From NCBI GenBank assembly GCA_947460255.1, contig CANHIS010000009.1, positions 1-64,000 on the forward strand: a stretch of 64,000 bases of DNA. Direction: 5' to 3'. Position numbers and translations under genes: made by a program. Position 1 is the stretch's first letter; every line of letters begins with the position of its first letter. Source of the stretch: Bacteroidota bacterium (GTDB taxonomy: Bacteria; Bacteroidota; Bacteroidia; M30B66). This document shows positions 61,688-64,000 of the stretch, in pieces. Below the pieces are notes generated by a model. The model was not told where the DNA came from and did no database searches. It saw nothing but the letters and a program-made list of their open reading frames with translations.

Positions 61688-62290
61688 ATGAATTATTTAG
61701 CCCACTTGTATTTAGCAGGCGACAATCCCGATCTGATTGTTGGTGGATTCATCGCTGATGCAGTCAAGGGCAAGCAAATAGAAAAATTTAGCACCGAAAT
61801 TATTCGAGGAATTCGATTGCATCGACAAATTGATATGTTCACAGATGCTCATCCAGTTATTGAACGCGGGAAAGCTGCATTGAGGCCCAAGTTTAGGAAA
61901 TTTGCCGGGATTGTAATGGATGTTTTTGGTGACCATTTCCTTGCGAAAAATTGGAATGATTATTCCGATCAAGATCTTAAGGAATATACCGAACACATTT
62001 ACAAACTATTGCATCAGTATAAAGAGGCAATGCCAGAAAGATCTCAATACACTTTACATTACATGAGCATGCAAGATTGGCTCATTAATTATCAACATAT
62101 TGAGGGAATTAAACGCGCCCTATCAGGGTTGGCGCACAGAAGCCGCTTCCCTTCGGGGATGGAAAATGCCCACAAAGAGCTCGAACGACATTATCTATTT
62201 TATCAATCAATCTTTCATGAATTCCTTCCCGACCTAGTGAAGTTTGTGGATAAAGATCGAAAGATTAACACGCGTGGATTATTTCTGTAA
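61688..62290 (+). CDS. acpH: Acyl carrier protein phosphodiesterase
   Basis: 200 residues from the ATG at 61688 (MNYLAHLYLAGDNPDLIVGG); the longer frame to 61610 is not family-like. AcpH motifs are visible: NYLAHLYLA, GGFIADAVKGKQ, RGIRLHRQIDMFTDAHPVI and GIVMDVFGDHFLAKNW, carrying the metal-binding His/Asp residues of its HD-like fold. The enzyme hydrolyses 4'-phosphopantetheine from holo-ACP. It converges on fabH, another ACP-dependent gene. Confidence 0.93.
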   Translation: MNYLAHLYLAGDNPDLIVGGFIADAVKGKQIEKFSTEIIRGIRLHRQIDMFTDAHPVIERGKAALRPKFRKFAGIVMDVFGDHFLAKNWNDYSDQDLKEYTEHIYKLLHQYKEAMPERSQYTLHYMSMQDWLINYQHIEGIKRALSGLAHRSRFPSGMENAHKELERHYLFYQSIFHEFLPDLVKFVDKDRKINTRGLFL

Positions 62291-62329
62291 ATCAATTAAA
62301 TAGGAATTAGGTTTAATTTAACTCACAGA

Positions 62330-63325
62330 TTACCACCGAATCATTGCTGAAGCCCAAGTAAATCCAGATCCGAAAGCAGCCAAACACAAATTGTCGCCAG
62401 GTTTTAAGCGTCCCTCTTGCACTGCTTCACTTAATGCAATTGGTATTGATGCAGCAGTCGTGTTTCCATATTTCTGAATGTTATTAAACACCTTAGATTC
62501 TGGAAGGGACAACTTCTCACGAATAAATTCAGAAATCCTTAAGTTGGCTTGATGTGGAATGAGCAGGTCAATATCTTCAGCTTTGAGGTTATTGAAATTT
62601 AGTGCCTCATCAATCACTTCAGCAAAACGAGTAACGGCATGTTTGAAAACGGCTGGCCCGTTCATGTAAGGCAACATGGTACCATCATCTAGCATTTCAT
62701 GCGTAATTCGATCTTTCAAAACGCTGCCTGGATGCTTCATCACCAACTCTTCGGCATAAACTCCATCTGAATGCAGATGTGTTGATAAAACTCTATGTGC
62801 AGGATCATCAGTTGCTTGCAAAACCACTGCCCCTGCCCCATCCGCAAAAATTACCGCCATGTTTCTACCGCGTTCACTGTGTTCGATTGCATTAGACTGA
62901 ATTTCAGCACCAACGACTAATACATTTTTATAGGTGCCACTTCGAATAAACTGGTCGGCAACACTTAATGCATAAATAAATCCAGAACACTGCATTTTAA
63001 TATCTAAAGCCGGTATGTTTGGAAGTCCTAATTCACGCTGAAGCAATACTCCTGAACCTGGAAAATAGTACTCTGATGTGATAGTTGCCATAACAATCAT
63101 GTCGATATTATTCTCAGTGATACCAGCATTTTTCAAAGCCATTCGACAAGCTTTCGCCGACATGTTGCTCACCGTATCTTCTCCAGGTGTGAAATACCTG
63201 CGTTCTTTGATACCAGTGCGTTCGGTGATCCACTCGTCGGAAGTTGGCATAATTTCAGCCAAATCGTTGTTAGTGATCACATTAGAAGGCACATAATGTC
63301 CTGTTCCGACAATTCTTGAATACAT
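62330..63325 (-). CDS. fabH: Beta-ketoacyl-[ACP] synthase III
   Basis: 331 residues with the FabH catalytic triad: Cys in IKMQCSGFIYALSV near residue 113, His in DLLIPHQANLRI near 258, Asn in KYGNTTAASIPIAL near 288. The N-terminus YSRIVGTGHYVPSNVITN and the C-terminal NLCLAAFGSGFTWASAMIRW are typical. It starts fatty acid synthesis by condensing an acyl-CoA with malonyl-ACP. A separate promoter may lie at 63380-63387. Confidence 0.96.
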   Translation of the reverse strand: MYSRIVGTGHYVPSNVITNNDLAEIMPTSDEWITERTGIKERRYFTPGEDTVSNMSAKACRMALKNAGITENNIDMIVMATITSEYYFPGSGVLLQRELGLPNIPALDIKMQCSGFIYALSVADQFIRSGTYKNVLVVGAEIQSNAIEHSERGRNMAVIFADGAGAVVLQATDDPAHRVLSTHLHSDGVYAEELVMKHPGSVLKDRITHEMLDDGTMLPYMNGPAVFKHAVTRFAEVIDEALNFNNLKAEDIDLLIPHQANLRISEFIREKLSLPESKVFNNIQKYGNTTAASIPIALSEAVQEGRLKPGDNLCLAAFGSGFTWASAMIRW

Positions 63326-63379
63326 ATAGATGATTTTCAGGGGATCAATTTAGAAATATCATTGTAAATCCCAATAAAC

Positions 63380-63387
63380 CAAAGCTA
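63380..63387 (-). promoter_or_regulatory. Candidate -7 element (TAGCTTTG) for fabH
   Basis: An exact TAnnTTTG on the minus strand overlaps the stop of the upstream transporter gene and lies 54 nt before the fabH ATG. Confidence 0.35.
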
Positions 63388-64000
63388 TTGTGGCTCCACA
63401 TGAATCATCACTTCCGAAAGTTCAGGAATCATATCCAAAAGCTTTGATTTCAAACGGTGTGCTATCTCGTGACCTTCACGAACCGATAAATTCCCATTGA
63501 CCGAAATGTGTAAATCAACGAGATAATTCATCCCCGCTTTGCGGATAAAGCACTTTTCAGTGTCCAAAACGCCATCTACCAAAACAGAAACATTGCGAAT
63601 ATTGGTTTCCACTTCAGGATAAACATGTTCATCCATTAATTCTCCAAGCGCAGGGCGAAGAATGAGATAACTATTGTAAAAAATAAATCCTGAGGCAAAC
63701 AACGCAGCCCAGTCATCGGCCGACTCATATCCTTTACCCAATATCAAAGCGATTGAAATACCGATAAATGCTGCCAATGAAGTGATTGCATCGGATCGAT
63801 GGTGCCAAGCATCAGCTTCAAGAGAGGAACTTCCAGTTTCTTTGCTCTTGCGTTTCATCAGTCTGTAGGAGATTTCCTTCCACAAAATAACGCCAACTAA
63901 AAACCACAGCGTAAACGACTTAGGTGGATCATGCGGCTGTTGAATATTGTGAATACTTTCCCAAGCGATAATAGTGGCAGAAACGATTAAAAATCCAACG
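63385..64000 (-). CDS. Cation diffusion facilitator family transporter, N-terminus beyond window
   Basis: The frame is open on the minus strand from 64000 to a stop at 63385, so at least 204 residues are visible and the start lies outside. Membrane helices (GFLIVSATIIAWESIHNI; LWFLVGVILWKEISYRL) flank the metal-binding HxxxD motif in LEADAWHHRSDAITSLAAF. The C-terminal cytoplasmic ferredoxin-like domain (VSVLVDGVLDTEKCFIRKAGMNYLVDLHISV ... EVMIHVEPQ) completes a CDF exporter of zinc, iron or similar divalent metals. Confidence 0.92.
   Translation of the reverse strand, partial: VGFLIVSATIIAWESIHNIQQPHDPPKSFTLWFLVGVILWKEISYRLMKRKSKETGSSSLEADAWHHRSDAITSLAAFIGISIALILGKGYESADDWAALFASGFIFYNSYLILRPALGELMDEHVYPEVETNIRNVSVLVDGVLDTEKCFIRKAGMNYLVDLHISVNGNLSVREGHEIAHRLKSKLLDMIPELSEVMIHVEPQ

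Noticed and set aside
1-64000. CRISPR arrays, tRNAs, rRNAs, insertion sequences or prophage genes
   Set aside because: No direct-repeat arrays, T-loop-like sequences, transposase or phage motifs were found by eye; a dedicated scan could still reveal a small RNA.

Overview
The window comes from a member of the Bacteroidota, probably a Flavobacteriales/Cryomorphaceae-like lineage; the genus cannot be fixed from the sequence alone. Supporting signs are secreted proteins with type IX secretion (T9SS) C-terminal sorting domains, a TonB-dependent receptor/DUF4249 pair, DUF3276, GWxTD, DUF2147 and DUF4159 families, many TAnnTTTG-type -7 elements, few Shine-Dalgarno sequences and moderate-to-low GC. 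It looks like ordinary chromosome. I saw no integrase, transposase, phage gene, CRISPR array, tRNA or rRNA.

Layout. 1-2148 (-): start of a large secreted Fn3-rich protein cut by the window edge. 2795-5637 (-): three-gene proton-translocating transhydrogenase operon. 5912-11005 (+): tight operon with a DUF5519 protein, CoA-binding protein, TonB receptor, DUF4249 lipoprotein and thioredoxin reductase, closed by a strong hairpin. 11136-19535 (-): MarC, glycosyltransferase, LpxL-type acyltransferase, GWxTD protein and giant TamB, divergent from tsaD. 20625-22264 (-): ruvX-def-TPR lipoprotein. 22972-31018: a mixed set of small operons with a DODA-type dioxygenase, AlkB, DUF4159, lipoprotein/DUF2147/outer-membrane barrel, a FabF-like synthase, a flavin reductase, DUF3276, a DoxX-like protein and an FMN reductase. 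31248-38931: two very large T9SS cargo proteins flanking an NrtR-like regulator. 39225-43949: SRPBCC, membrane proteins, DUF2721 and GH57/DUF3536. 44210-47475 (+): overlapping TPR-phosphosulfolactate synthase-like-rhodanese-shikimate dehydrogenase operon. 47472-51326: lipoprotein, secreted unknown, aldo/keto reductase and a PI-PLC-like protein lacking catalytic residues. 52178-57026: AsmA, a glycosyltransferase with a Rossmann tail, acyltransferase. 57201-61523 (-): PIG-L deacetylase gene interrupted by one in-frame TAA, a 37-residue membrane protein and a sodium:solute symporter. 61688-64000: ACP phosphodiesterase, FabH, and a partial cation diffusion facilitator.

Functional themes are envelope biogenesis (TamB, AsmA, LpxL, glycosyltransferases, T9SS cargo, TonB import), redox balance (transhydrogenase, TrxB, flavin and aldo/keto enzymes) and fatty acid/ACP metabolism (FabF-like, FabH, AcpH).

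The most notable observations are: (1) a PIG-L/symporter operon with a single nonsense codon and a hidden, doubly coupled 37-aa membrane protein; (2) a 30-bp exact repeat with a palindromic core in the two longest gene-free islands, 29 kb apart; (3) several genes whose TAnnTTTG element ends only 2-4 nt before the ATG, suggesting leaderless transcripts; (4) a T9SS protein with a CBM-like domain inserted twice inside Ig-like repeats; (5) a NUDIX regulator and a PI-PLC-like protein that both appear to have lost catalytic residues. I found no single large undescribed defence or mobile system.
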